Part shown: in pieces, positions 45,965-54,278 of the stretch
Layout of the letters: each line of letters begins with the position of its first letter
How positions within the stretch are numbered: position 1 is the first letter of the stretch
Origin: Pigmentiphaga sp. NML080357
GTDB taxonomy: Bacteria; Pseudomonadota; Gammaproteobacteria; Burkholderiales; Burkholderiaceae_B
DNA length: 64,000 bases
Assembly: GCF_002188465.1 (NCBI RefSeq)
Contig: NZ_NINW01000038.1
Location: 1 to 64,000 of the forward strand
Direction of reading: 5' to 3'
Notes under the pieces: generated by a model
The model's database searches: none
What the model was told of the DNA's origin: nothing
What the model saw: only the letters and a program-made list of their open reading frames with translations
Translations under genes and position numbers: made by a program

Positions 45965-46891
45965 ATGGGGACGAAGACGATACCCACCTTCTCGCTTGCC
46001 CAGAAGCGCTTCTGCTGGGAAGGAGTCGGCATCCGCAGCACCGAATCCGCCGAGCGCAACATGCCCGCGCACCGCCACAGCTTCTTCCAGATTTTCTTCG
46101 TCGCGTCGGGCAGCGCCGTCCACGACATCGCGGGAAGAATCGTCCAGGCCAGCGCCGGCCACATTTTCTTCGTCAGCCCCTACACGATCCACCAGGTCGT
46201 CTTTCCCGAAGACGCCGAATGCTACGTCCTGTACTTCGACGCCCCCTTCCTGCGGCGAGGATTCTCCGTTTCCGAAATAGCCGCCCAGGACTCCCAGCTG
46301 TATGCGCTCCCCGAACTGGCTCCGTTCGTGTACCAGCGTTTCTGCACCTACGAGCTCGACGCCGAGGCAACACAGCAGATGCGCGAGCGCTGCGAGCGGA
46401 TCCGTGCCGCCTGCGAGCGCAAGGGCATCCTGGACCAGGCGGAGGTCAGGGCCGAACTGACCCTGCTGCTGACGACCGTGGCCAGGCGCTACAGCGATGA
46501 ATTCAAGCGGATCGACAAGTCCAATGCCGTCGCGCCTTGCCTCGACAAGCGTGCCCGCGCCGCGCTGAGCTTCCTTCAAGAGAACTTCGACAGGCCCTTG
46601 ACGCTCTCGGACGTCGCCGAGAAAGTACACCTGACCGGCACCTATCTCACTCACCTGCTCAAGCACGAGACGGGGAAGTCGTTCAAGCCGCTGCTCGACC
46701 AGATCCGCCTGGAAAACTCGAAGAACCTGCTGGCCTACACCGACATGCCCTTGCAGAAGATCGCGATCTCTTCAGGCTTCCTCGATCACGCGCATTTCGC
46801 CAAGCGATTCAAGGCCTATACCCGCCTGACCCCGGCCCAGTTCCGCCGGCAGAAGCGCCGCCTCGAGCCGCCGCCCGAGGTGGGCGCGTGA
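45965..46891 (+). CDS. AraC family transcriptional regulator
   Basis: A 308-residue regulator. The N-terminal cupin (HRHSFFQIFFVASGSAVHDIAGR, then IFFVSPYTIHQV) is of the ligand-sensing AraC type, and two C-terminal HTH units appear as LTLSDVAEKVHLTGTYLTHLLK and LQKIAISSGFLDHAHFAKRFKAYTRLTPAQFRR. ATG 45965 is taken as start; a TTG at 45956 is an alternative. It follows the Bug-DctP-RraA cassette and probably regulates it. Its 3' end is only six bases from the convergent molybdoenzyme gene. Confidence 0.9.
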   Translation: MGTKTIPTFSLAQKRFCWEGVGIRSTESAERNMPAHRHSFFQIFFVASGSAVHDIAGRIVQASAGHIFFVSPYTIHQVVFPEDAECYVLYFDAPFLRRGFSVSEIAAQDSQLYALPELAPFVYQRFCTYELDAEATQQMRERCERIRAACERKGILDQAEVRAELTLLLTTVARRYSDEFKRIDKSNAVAPCLDKRARAALSFLQENFDRPLTLSDVAEKVHLTGTYLTHLLKHETGKSFKPLLDQIRLENSKNLLAYTDMPLQKIAISSGFLDHAHFAKRFKAYTRLTPAQFRRQKRRLEPPPEVGA

Positions 46892-46897
46892 CCGGCG

Positions 46898-49207
46898 TCA
46901 TGCTTGCGCCGCCAGCTCGGGCACCTCGAACGCCCGCACCGCCGGCGCCTCGCCTTCCCACTTGCGGATGTCCACGAGCGCCGACAGCGCGCTGGGAGCC
47001 TGGGCCAGGCGCGAAGTGCCGACGTCGACGGTCAGCACGTTGGGATTGCCGTGCCGCTCCAGGTCGACGCCCTCGGGATCGAACCATGCGCCGGTGGACA
47101 TGATCGCCACGCCGGGCATCACGCCGGCGCTGACCACGGCCGCCGCGACGCAGGCCCCGCGGTCGTTGTACACCTTGACCAGGTCGCCATGCGCAATGCC
47201 GCGGCTGGCGGCATCCACCTCGGACATGTGCACGCGTTCGCGTCCGTGGATCTTGCCCGCTACCGAGACCGAGCCCGCATCCAGCTGCGAATGAAGCTTG
47301 TCCCCGGGCTGCGAGGTCACCAGGTGCAGCGGAAAGCGGACGGCCGCCTCGGCACCCAGCCATTCCACCGGCTCGACCCAGGACGGGTGCGGCGGGCAGT
47401 CGTCGTAGCCGAAACCGGCGATGCGCTCGGAATAGATCTCGATCTTCCCCGAGGGAGTTTGCAGCGGATGGGCCTCAGGGTCGCGGCGGAAGTCCTCGAA
47501 CAGGACGAATTCGCGCGAAGGCTCGGGCAGCTCCAGGTAGCCGGCCTCCCAGAATGCGTCGAATGCCGGCGCGTCGAAGCCGCCGTCGCGCCAATTCCTG
47601 GCCAGGTTGTCGTAGATATGGCGCAGCCACTGGAACTCGTCGCGGCCTTCGGTGAAGGCGGCTTCGTGGCCTGCCATGGCGGACAGTTCACGGTAGATGT
47701 CGAAGTCGTTCCGGCTTTGCGCATGCGGCGCCAGTGCCCGGTGCATGGCCAGCACGAAGCGGTCGCGCGACGAGCCGCCGATGTCGTTGCGTTCGAGCGT
47801 GGTGGTGGCGGGCAGCACGATGTCGCCGCGCCTCGCGGTCGGCGTCCACCAGCTGTCGTGCACGATGATGGTTTCGGGCCGGCTCCATGCGCGCATCAGC
47901 CGGTTCAGGTCCTGGTGGTGGTGGAAAGGGTTGCCGCCGGCCCAGTACACCAGCCGGATGTCCGGATAGGTATCGCGTTTGCCGTTGAACTCGAAGGGCT
48001 CGCCGGGTTGCAGCAGCATGTCGGCGATGCGCGCGACGGGGATGGAGCGGCCGGTCGGATTGCGGCCCGCGCTCATCTCGGGCGCGGCGACGCCGGGCCG
48101 GGGATTGCCCACCCCGTTCATGGACCCGTGGCCGAACGCGAACCCGCCGCCGGGCAGGCCGATCTGGCCCAGCGCCGCCGCCAGCGCGATGACCGCCCAG
48201 TACGGCTGCTCGCCGCGATGGGCGCGCTGCAGCGACCACGTGCAGCTGAGCAGCGTGCGCGTCCCCGCCGCCCGGCGGGCGAGATCGCGGATCTCGCCCG
48301 CCGGGACGCCGCACACGCGTTCGGCCCATTCCGCATTCTTGGCGATGCCGTCGGTCTTGCCCAGTACGTAGTCGGCAAAGCGGTCGAAACCGGCGCAGTG
48401 GGTGCGGACGAAATCGGCGGCGTGGCGCTGCTCGGACACCAGCGTGTGCACCATCGCCAGCATCATGGCGGTATCGGTGTTGGGCCGGATGGGTATCCAG
48501 CGCGCCGCCACGCCTTCCGGCACGTCCGCGCGCGTGGGACTGACCACGACGAACTCGATGCCGGCGCGGCGGGCGCGCTCGAGCCACTTCGGCGCCGAAT
48601 GCTCGCCCGCGCCGCCGGAGGTGATCTGCGTATTTCGCAGCGGCAGGCCGCCGAAGGCGAGGAACAGCCGGGTATGCGCCTCGACGCTCTTCCAGTCGGT
48701 GACGCGGCCGGTCACCGGCGCATACGTGCCGATGACGTGCGGCAGCAGGAACTGCGCCGCGCCCCAGCTGTAGTTGCCGGCCTGGTTCACGCACCCGCCG
48801 CCGGCATTCAGGAAGCGGTGCGTGAGGGTACGCGCGTGATGCAGCCGGCCCGCCGACGACCAGCCATAGGATCCGCCGAAGATGGCGGCATCGCCGTGCT
48901 GCGCGCGCACGCGCGCCAGTTCGTCGGCGACCAGCCTGAGGGCGACGTCCCACTCCACCTCGACGAAGGGCTCCGTGCCGCGGGCCGAGCCGTCGGCCGC
49001 GCCGCGGTCGCGCAGCCAGCTCCGGCGCACCGCCGGCCGGGCGATGCGCAACGGAGAATGCACCATGCCCGGCATGGATTGCAGGATCGCCGAAGGCGCG
49101 GGGTCATGGGGAAACGGCTCGCAGGCGCGCAGCCGGCCGTCTTCGACCACGGCGGTAAAGGCTCCCCAGTGCGACAGCGAGGGATAACGTTTGGTCTCTG
49201 CAGGCAT
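46898..49207 (-). CDS. molybdopterin-dependent oxidoreductase, BisC/TorZ-like
   Basis: A 769-residue DMSO-reductase-family enzyme. SYGWSSAGRLHHA (113-125) carries the Ser that ligates Mo in BisC/TorA-type enzymes, and the N-terminus has no Cys motif for an iron-sulfur cluster. SGGAGEHSAPKW and FEFNGKRDTYPDIRLVYWAGGNPFHHHQDLN are cofactor-binding blocks. No twin-arginine signal is present, so it is cytosolic like biotin sulfoxide reductase (BisC), which reduces biotin or methionine sulfoxide. It lies 27 bases downstream of the lrp-like gene on the same strand, suggesting co-transcription. Substrate unproven. Confidence 0.88.
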   Translation of the reverse strand: MPAETKRYPSLSHWGAFTAVVEDGRLRACEPFPHDPAPSAILQSMPGMVHSPLRIARPAVRRSWLRDRGAADGSARGTEPFVEVEWDVALRLVADELARVRAQHGDAAIFGGSYGWSSAGRLHHARTLTHRFLNAGGGCVNQAGNYSWGAAQFLLPHVIGTYAPVTGRVTDWKSVEAHTRLFLAFGGLPLRNTQITSGGAGEHSAPKWLERARRAGIEFVVVSPTRADVPEGVAARWIPIRPNTDTAMMLAMVHTLVSEQRHAADFVRTHCAGFDRFADYVLGKTDGIAKNAEWAERVCGVPAGEIRDLARRAAGTRTLLSCTWSLQRAHRGEQPYWAVIALAAALGQIGLPGGGFAFGHGSMNGVGNPRPGVAAPEMSAGRNPTGRSIPVARIADMLLQPGEPFEFNGKRDTYPDIRLVYWAGGNPFHHHQDLNRLMRAWSRPETIIVHDSWWTPTARRGDIVLPATTTLERNDIGGSSRDRFVLAMHRALAPHAQSRNDFDIYRELSAMAGHEAAFTEGRDEFQWLRHIYDNLARNWRDGGFDAPAFDAFWEAGYLELPEPSREFVLFEDFRRDPEAHPLQTPSGKIEIYSERIAGFGYDDCPPHPSWVEPVEWLGAEAAVRFPLHLVTSQPGDKLHSQLDAGSVSVAGKIHGRERVHMSEVDAASRGIAHGDLVKVYNDRGACVAAAVVSAGVMPGVAIMSTGAWFDPEGVDLERHGNPNVLTVDVGTSRLAQAPSALSALVDIRKWEGEAPAVRAFEVPELAAQA

Positions 49208-49234
49208 GGCACAGCTCTTGGTTGATAGGCAAGG

Positions 49235-49693
49235 TCACGCGTAGTCCAACGGCAGCGCCGTCGTGTACTTCAGTTCTTCCATCGCGAAACTCGAACTCAC
49301 GTCGAACAGTTCCACGACCTGTATCAGCTTCTTGTACACCATATCGAAGCCCTGGATGTCGGGCACCACGACCTTGAGCAGGTAGTCGATCTCGCCGCTC
49401 ATCCGGTAGAACTCCACCACCTCGGGCATGTCGCGCACGCCGGCGGCGAATTTCTGCAACCACTGCAGATCGTGATGATTGGTCTTGACCGCCACGAACA
49501 CCGTCACGCCCACGCCCAGCTTGCGGTTGTCGAGCAGGCATACCTGCTTGCGGATCACTCCTTCCTGGGTCAGGCGCTGGATGCGCTTCCAGCACGCGGT
49601 AGGCGACAGGCTGACCCGCTCGGCGATCTCGTTGACCGAAAGCGTGGCATCCTCCTGGAGGATAGAAAGAATATTGCTGTCTTTTTTATCCAT
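49235..49693 (-). CDS. Lrp/AsnC family transcriptional regulator
   Basis: A 152-residue regulator. The N-terminal HTH is LSVNEIAERVSLSPTACWKRIQRL (split over 18-41) and the C-terminal RAM (ACT-like) domain holds FVAVKTNHHD and GEIDYLLKVVVPD, which binds amino acids at the dimer interface. It diverges from the metC-like gene across 204 bases, and the lyase, DapA, Bug and DadA genes handle amino-acid-type substrates, so amino-acid-responsive control of the whole cassette is likely. The BisC-like gene follows on its own strand. Confidence 0.92.
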   Translation of the reverse strand: MDKKDSNILSILQEDATLSVNEIAERVSLSPTACWKRIQRLTQEGVIRKQVCLLDNRKLGVGVTVFVAVKTNHHDLQWLQKFAAGVRDMPEVVEFYRMSGEIDYLLKVVVPDIQGFDMVYKKLIQVVELFDVSSSFAMEELKYTTALPLDYA

Positions 49694-49897
49694 GGGAAAT
49701 TGATCACTATTCTAGACATTGAACGATAAATAATTTTCCCATTTTCTGACAAAAGCGAGTCCATTAAGAAAAAAAATTAATGCGCCTCGCCCCTACACTT
49801 TCCCTACGCTCGCGCCGCATCCGACGATGCCGCGCACGGCCGACGAGGCGCGGCGCGAAAGGCCGCTCGCCACATGAATTCGAGGACAGCAGCAGCA
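49694..49897. promoter_or_regulatory. divergent lrp/metC control region
   Basis: The 204 bases between the Lrp-like and MetC-like starts include an AT-rich core (about 49685-49790, with TAATTTT- and AAAAAAAATTAA-type tracts) that stands out in this GC-rich DNA. Lrp-family proteins bind degenerate AT-rich sites and bend DNA, so this is the likely target; no single box could be fixed by eye. Confidence 0.5.
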
Positions 49898-51100
49898 ATG
49901 AAAGAAAAGACCAGACTGGTCACCGCCGGCAGGCACCCCGAGCGTTTCGCCGGGCTCGTGAACACCCCCGTCTTCCGAGGATCGACGATTCTTCACGGAT
50001 CCATGGCCGAATGGGAAGACAAGAAGAAACGGCGGGCCGCCGACGAAGCCGGGGCCAGCACCTATGGCCGCTTCGGCACGCCTACCCACCATGCGCTGGA
50101 GGAGGCCATTGCCGAACTGGAGGGCGGATACCGCTCGCAGGTGTACCCCTCGGGCCTGGCGGCCTGCGCCACGGCGCTGACCTCGCTGCTGGCCGCCGGC
50201 GATCACGTGCTGCTGACCGACAGCGCCTATTCCCCGACACGCACCTTCCTGACGCGCGTGCTGGGACGGTTCGGCGTGGAAGCCACGATTTACGACCCCA
50301 CCGCGGGCGCCGGCATCGAAGCCTGCATGCGGCCCAATACCCGCGTGGTGTACGTGGAATCGCCGGGTTCCGAGACCTTCGAGATACAGGACATCCCCGC
50401 CATCGCGGCCGTGGCGCATCGTCACGGCGCCAAGGTCGTCATGGACAATACCTGGGGCACGCCGCTGTTCTTCAAGCCGTTCGAGCACGGCGTGGACGTT
50501 TCCATCCAGGCCGCCACGAAGTACATCGTCGGCCACTCCGACGCGATGCTCGGCATCGTCACCTGCACGCAGGAAACCTGGCCGCTGATCAAGCGCACCA
50601 CGCAAGACCTCGGCCAGACCGCCGGTCCGGACGACGTATATCTGGCGCTGCGCGGACTGCGCACGATGAACGTGCGCCTTGCCCAGCACTGGAAGGCCGG
50701 CGTCGAGGTCGCCTCCTGGCTCGAAACACGGCCCGAGGTCGAGAAGGTCCTGCACCCCGCATTGCCCAGCCATCCCGGCCACGCGCTGTGGAAACGCGAT
50801 TTCAAGGGTGCGAGCGGCCTGTTCGCCGTCGTTCTGAAACCGGCCTCGCCCGCCGCGGTGGAAGCCTTCATCGACAGCCTGCAGCTATTCGGCATCGGCG
50901 TCTCGTGGGGCGGCTACGAAAGCCTGGTCATCCCTTTCAACCCCTCGGGAGACCGCACGACGGCCGAATGGCCCTACACCGGCCAGGCGCTGCGCCTGCA
51001 CATCGGCCTGGAGGATCCGGCGGACCTGATCGCGGACCTGGAACAGGGCTTTGCCATGCTGGCCGAGGTCGAATCGGCCCCCGTCGCCCGCCGGGCCTGA
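49898..51100 (+). CDS. cystathionine beta-lyase (MetC-like), PLP-dependent
   Basis: A 400-residue Cys/Met-metabolism PLP enzyme. YGRFGTPT (56-63) contains the phosphate-binding Tyr/Arg pair, MDNTWGTP (182-189) the Asp contacting the pyridine nitrogen, and ATKYIVGHSD (206-215) the Schiff-base Lys 208. The sequence follows the proteobacterial MetC pattern, which releases homocysteine, pyruvate and ammonia from cystathionine, but related lyases act on other beta-substituted amino acids. ATG 49898 is preferred to 49874 because MKEKTRLVTAG is the conserved opening. First gene of the Lrp-linked plus-strand cassette. Confidence 0.87.
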   Translation: MKEKTRLVTAGRHPERFAGLVNTPVFRGSTILHGSMAEWEDKKKRRAADEAGASTYGRFGTPTHHALEEAIAELEGGYRSQVYPSGLAACATALTSLLAAGDHVLLTDSAYSPTRTFLTRVLGRFGVEATIYDPTAGAGIEACMRPNTRVVYVESPGSETFEIQDIPAIAAVAHRHGAKVVMDNTWGTPLFFKPFEHGVDVSIQAATKYIVGHSDAMLGIVTCTQETWPLIKRTTQDLGQTAGPDDVYLALRGLRTMNVRLAQHWKAGVEVASWLETRPEVEKVLHPALPSHPGHALWKRDFKGASGLFAVVLKPASPAAVEAFIDSLQLFGIGVSWGGYESLVIPFNPSGDRTTAEWPYTGQALRLHIGLEDPADLIADLEQGFAMLAEVESAPVARRA

Positions 51101-51154
51101 TCGCGCCCGACCCACGGAGTATCATGTAACAGTTATTCAATTGGTGGAATCGCA

Positions 51155-52090
51155 ATGGCTAAGATGAAAATCGAAGGGTCGTTCGTCGCCCTCATCACCC
51201 CCTTCAACAGCGACGGCAGCGTCGATTTCGAGGGCTTTCGCACGCTGCTGAAGTTCCATGAGGACAACGGCACCGCGGCCGTCCTGATCATGGGCTCGAC
51301 CGGCGAGGTCTCGATGCTGTCGCAGCAGGAACGGCAGCAGATCATCGCCGAGACGGCGAAGATGAAGACCGGGAAGATGAAGTTCTTCTACGGCTGCACC
51401 GGCAACAACACGGCCACGACCATCGACTACCTGCGCTTTGCGCACGCCAACGGCGCCGACGGCGCTATCCTGGCCGCGCCGGCGTACATCTGCGGGTCGG
51501 AATCCGATATCGAGGACTACTTCCTGGAAGTGGCCGACGCCACCGACCTGCCGCTGGGCATCTACAACAACCCTCCCCGCGTGAAGACCGACCTGCACTG
51601 GGACAACCTGCTGCGCATCTTCAAGCATCCCAACTACGTGGTGCACAAGGAATCGACCACGCGCGTGGGACAGGTCGCGCAGGTGCTGCGCGCGCGTCCC
51701 GACGTGGCCGTGATGTGCTGCGACTCGCCCAACCTGGGCCTGGTCGTGCCCACCATGAGCCTGGGCGGCCACGGCACGGCCAACATGACCGGCAACATCG
51801 CGCCCGCCGAGATCGCCGTCATCTCCAAGCCCTGGAAGACGCCCGAAGTGTCTGAGAGCTTCCGCGACATGTATCTGCACATGCTGCCCATGCTGCACTT
51901 CTCGTACTCGGCCATCAATCCGGTCGCCATCAAGTCGCTCATGAAAGCGGTTGGCCTGCCCGCCGGCGAGCTGCGCAAGCCGCTCAAGGGCCTAGCGCCC
52001 GAGGCACTGCAGAAGGGCCTGCGCGTCGTGCGCGAGCTCGAGCTCGACAAGAAATACGGCTGGAGCTCGCCCGAGCTGAAGTCGCTCTGA
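51155..52090 (+). CDS. dihydrodipicolinate synthase (DapA) family protein
   Basis: A 311-residue class I TIM-barrel aldolase. Motif GSTGE at 47-51, Tyr 137 (GIYNNP) and Schiff-base Lys 165 (VVHKES) are in place, so the fold should be active. Unlike housekeeping DapA it sits 54 bases after a MetC-like gene and 19 before an SDR gene, in a Lrp-controlled cassette. A catabolic lyase or synthase joining or splitting pyruvate and an aldehyde is more likely than lysine synthesis. Confidence 0.87.
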   Translation: MAKMKIEGSFVALITPFNSDGSVDFEGFRTLLKFHEDNGTAAVLIMGSTGEVSMLSQQERQQIIAETAKMKTGKMKFFYGCTGNNTATTIDYLRFAHANGADGAILAAPAYICGSESDIEDYFLEVADATDLPLGIYNNPPRVKTDLHWDNLLRIFKHPNYVVHKESTTRVGQVAQVLRARPDVAVMCCDSPNLGLVVPTMSLGGHGTANMTGNIAPAEIAVISKPWKTPEVSESFRDMYLHMLPMLHFSYSAINPVAIKSLMKAVGLPAGELRKPLKGLAPEALQKGLRVVRELELDKKYGWSSPELKSL

Positions 52091-52109
52091 CCGGACGGGG
52101 ACACGATCC

Positions 52110-52889
52110 ATGGACCTCGGCATCCAAGGCAGGAAGGCGCTGGTGTTCGGCGGCAGCCGCGGCATGGGGCGCGCCTGCGCGCTCCAGCTGTCGCAGGAAG
52201 GCGTGCACGTGACGATCGCCGCGCGCACGCTCGCGACGCTCGAACAGGCAGCGGCCGAGATCACCGCGCAGACCGGCAATCCGGTGACGGTCGCCGTGGC
52301 CGACATCACCACCGAAGCGGGCAGGAATGCGGCCTTGGCCGCCTGCCCCGCGCCCGACATCCTGGTGAACAACGCCGACGGCCCGGCGCCCGGCGATTTT
52401 CGCAAGTGGACGCTGGATGACTGGCACCAGGCGCTGGATTCGATGATGCTCGGCCCCATCGAGATGATCCGCCGCACGGTGGACGGCATGATCGACCGCA
52501 AGTTCGGCCGTATCGTCAACATCGTCTCGCGCAGCGTGAAGACGCCGCAGATCGAGCTGGGCCTGTCCAACGGCGCGCGCTCGGGGCTGGTGGGTTTCGT
52601 GGCCGGGCTGGCGCGCCAGACGGTGCGCCACAACGTCACGATCAACAACCTCTTGCCCGGCGTGTTCGCCACCGACGCGCAGCGCCGGCACATCGAAGGC
52701 ATGCTGGAGGATACCGGCAAGACCTTCGAGCAATTGTGGGAAGAGCGCGGCAGCAACAATCCCGCGGGACGCTACGGGCGGGCAGAAGAACTGGGCGCGC
52801 TGTGCGCGTTCGTCTGCTCGGCGCATGCGGGCTATATCACCGGCCAGAGCCTGTTGATCGATGGCGGGGGGTATCCGGGAACGTATTGA
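52110..52889 (+). CDS. short-chain dehydrogenase/reductase family protein with degenerate catalytic motif
   Basis: A 259-residue SDR fold protein. The nucleotide motif GGSRGMG (14-20) is close to GxxxGxG, ILVNNADGP replaces NNAG, and the Ser 140 region is IVSRSV. The catalytic YxxxK is Ser153-Asn-Gly-Ala-Arg157, so both Tyr and Lys are missing. A known BKR-like SDR subgroup shares this loss and its reaction is unclear. Its stop codon is followed at once by repeat copy C. Confidence 0.85.
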   Translation: MDLGIQGRKALVFGGSRGMGRACALQLSQEGVHVTIAARTLATLEQAAAEITAQTGNPVTVAVADITTEAGRNAALAACPAPDILVNNADGPAPGDFRKWTLDDWHQALDSMMLGPIEMIRRTVDGMIDRKFGRIVNIVSRSVKTPQIELGLSNGARSGLVGFVAGLARQTVRHNVTINNLLPGVFATDAQRRHIEGMLEDTGKTFEQLWEERGSNNPAGRYGRAEELGALCAFVCSAHAGYITGQSLLIDGGGYPGTY

Positions 52890-53146
52890 GCCCCCCCTAC
52901 GCGCTTACGCGCGCCCCCCAGGGGGCGATGCGGGTGGACCGGCGGAGCCGGATGCACCGCATCCTGGGTCTAGTACCGCTCTCTTGGTTTGGGGCACCTG
53001 TGCTTCGCTGGCTGCCAGCGGCAGCAACGATGTGGCAATTGGAGAAAGCCGTGCTGGATCCAGGGCGCCGCGGATCCGGCTTTGCCGGTCCGCCAGCGCC
53101 GCCCCTTGAGGGGCGCGGCATGAGCCGCGCGGGGTGGGTTTCCCTT
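52890..53146 (+). repeat. dispersed hairpin-rich composite repeat, copy C
   Basis: Fills most of the 369-base gap between the SDR and Bug genes. From the SDR TGA it reads CCCCTACGCGC, a CCCCC/GGGGG hairpin, arm 1 ending CCTGGGTCTAG (52934-52973), core GCTTCGCTGGCTGCCAGCGG (about 53003-53022), then the inverted arm 2 from CTGGATCCAGGGCG (53054) and a final CCCCTTGAGGGG hairpin. It is full-length, like copy A, and oriented the same way relative to the upstream gene. Bases 53147-53258 are the Bug leader. Confidence 0.85.
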
Positions 53147-53258
53147 TGCCGGAGGAGACGAAAAACCGGCTTGGGCCAGTAGGAACCGGAGCATTTTCTA
53201 ATAACCGAAAAATATATAGAAAACGGGGACAATTCTGTTTTCGCATATGGGGAAAATC

Positions 53259-54263
53259 ATGAACCGCTACACTCGCCGTAATTTCCTGAATACCGCCCTG
53301 GCGGCCGCCGGTCTGGCCGGCGCTGCAGCCGTTGCCGCACCGGCCTTCGCGCAGGGGGACTATCCGACGCGTCCGATCACCATTGTCGTTCCGCATGCTC
53401 CGGGCGGCGCGGTCGACAGTACGGCCCGGCTGTTCGCCGACAAGCTCAAGGACGAGCTCAAGCAATCCGTCGTGGTCGAGAACCGCGCGGGCGCTTCGGG
53501 CATGATCGGGGCGGCCTATGTGGCGCGCGCCGAGCCCGATGGCTATACGCTCTACTTCAACGCTTCCATCCACGCCATCAACCCGCTGCTCTACAAGAAG
53601 AACATCAAGTTCGACGCGGTCAAGGATTTCGCGCCGGTCAGCATGCTGGCCCAGGGCGCGCTGATTTTCAGCGTGAACCCCCACGTCCCCGCGAACAGCG
53701 TGCAGGAGTTCGTTTCCAAGCTCAAGGCCGATCCGAACAAGTACACCTTCGTCACCAGCGGCTTCGGTTCGGCCGGCCACCTGGGCGCGGCCCAGTTCCT
53801 GCATGAAGCCAACCTGACCGGCGACATCCCCATCGTGCTGTACAAGGGCGCGGCGCCCGCGCTGCAGGACCTCGTGGGCGGGCAGGTCTCGGCCATGATG
53901 GATCCGATGCTGTCTTCGCTGCCGCACGTGAAGGCCGGCAAGCTGCGCGCATTAGCCGTCACGGGCCGCGAACGCAGCCCGCTGCTGCCCGACGTGCCGA
54001 CCATGCGCGAATCAGGATTCAAGGACTTCGAGTTCTATTCCTGGTATGGCCTGTGGGCGCCCGCCAAGGTGCCGGCCGCCATCGTGAAGAAGCTCGACGC
54101 CGCGTCGGCCAAGATCATGGCCACGCCCGAGATCAAGGACCGCCTGGCCTCGCTCGGCTTCGAATCGGCCTACAAGAACTCGGCCGACTTCGCCAAGTAC
54201 ATCGACTCGGAAATGGCGCGCTACCAGAAGATCATCGACGCGGCCCACATCACCGTCGAATAA
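53259..54263 (+). CDS. Bug family periplasmic solute-binding protein with Tat-like signal
   Basis: A 334-residue Bug receptor. The N-terminus TRRNFLNTALAAAGLAGAA has a twin-arginine consensus-like RRNFL followed by a hydrophobic stretch, with cleavage near AFAQGDYP, so Tat export is possible. The family blocks IVVPHAPGGAVDSTARLF, VVENRAGASGMIGAAY and VLYKGAAPALQDL follow. The start at 53259 is taken because GGGG lies seven bases upstream; an in-frame ATG at 53247 is the alternative. It precedes the DadA-like gene by 15 bases. Confidence 0.92.
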   Translation: MNRYTRRNFLNTALAAAGLAGAAAVAAPAFAQGDYPTRPITIVVPHAPGGAVDSTARLFADKLKDELKQSVVVENRAGASGMIGAAYVARAEPDGYTLYFNASIHAINPLLYKKNIKFDAVKDFAPVSMLAQGALIFSVNPHVPANSVQEFVSKLKADPNKYTFVTSGFGSAGHLGAAQFLHEANLTGDIPIVLYKGAAPALQDLVGGQVSAMMDPMLSSLPHVKAGKLRALAVTGRERSPLLPDVPTMRESGFKDFEFYSWYGLWAPAKVPAAIVKKLDAASAKIMATPEIKDRLASLGFESAYKNSADFAKYIDSEMARYQKIIDAAHITVE

Positions 54264-54278
54264 GTACGCATAGCACTC

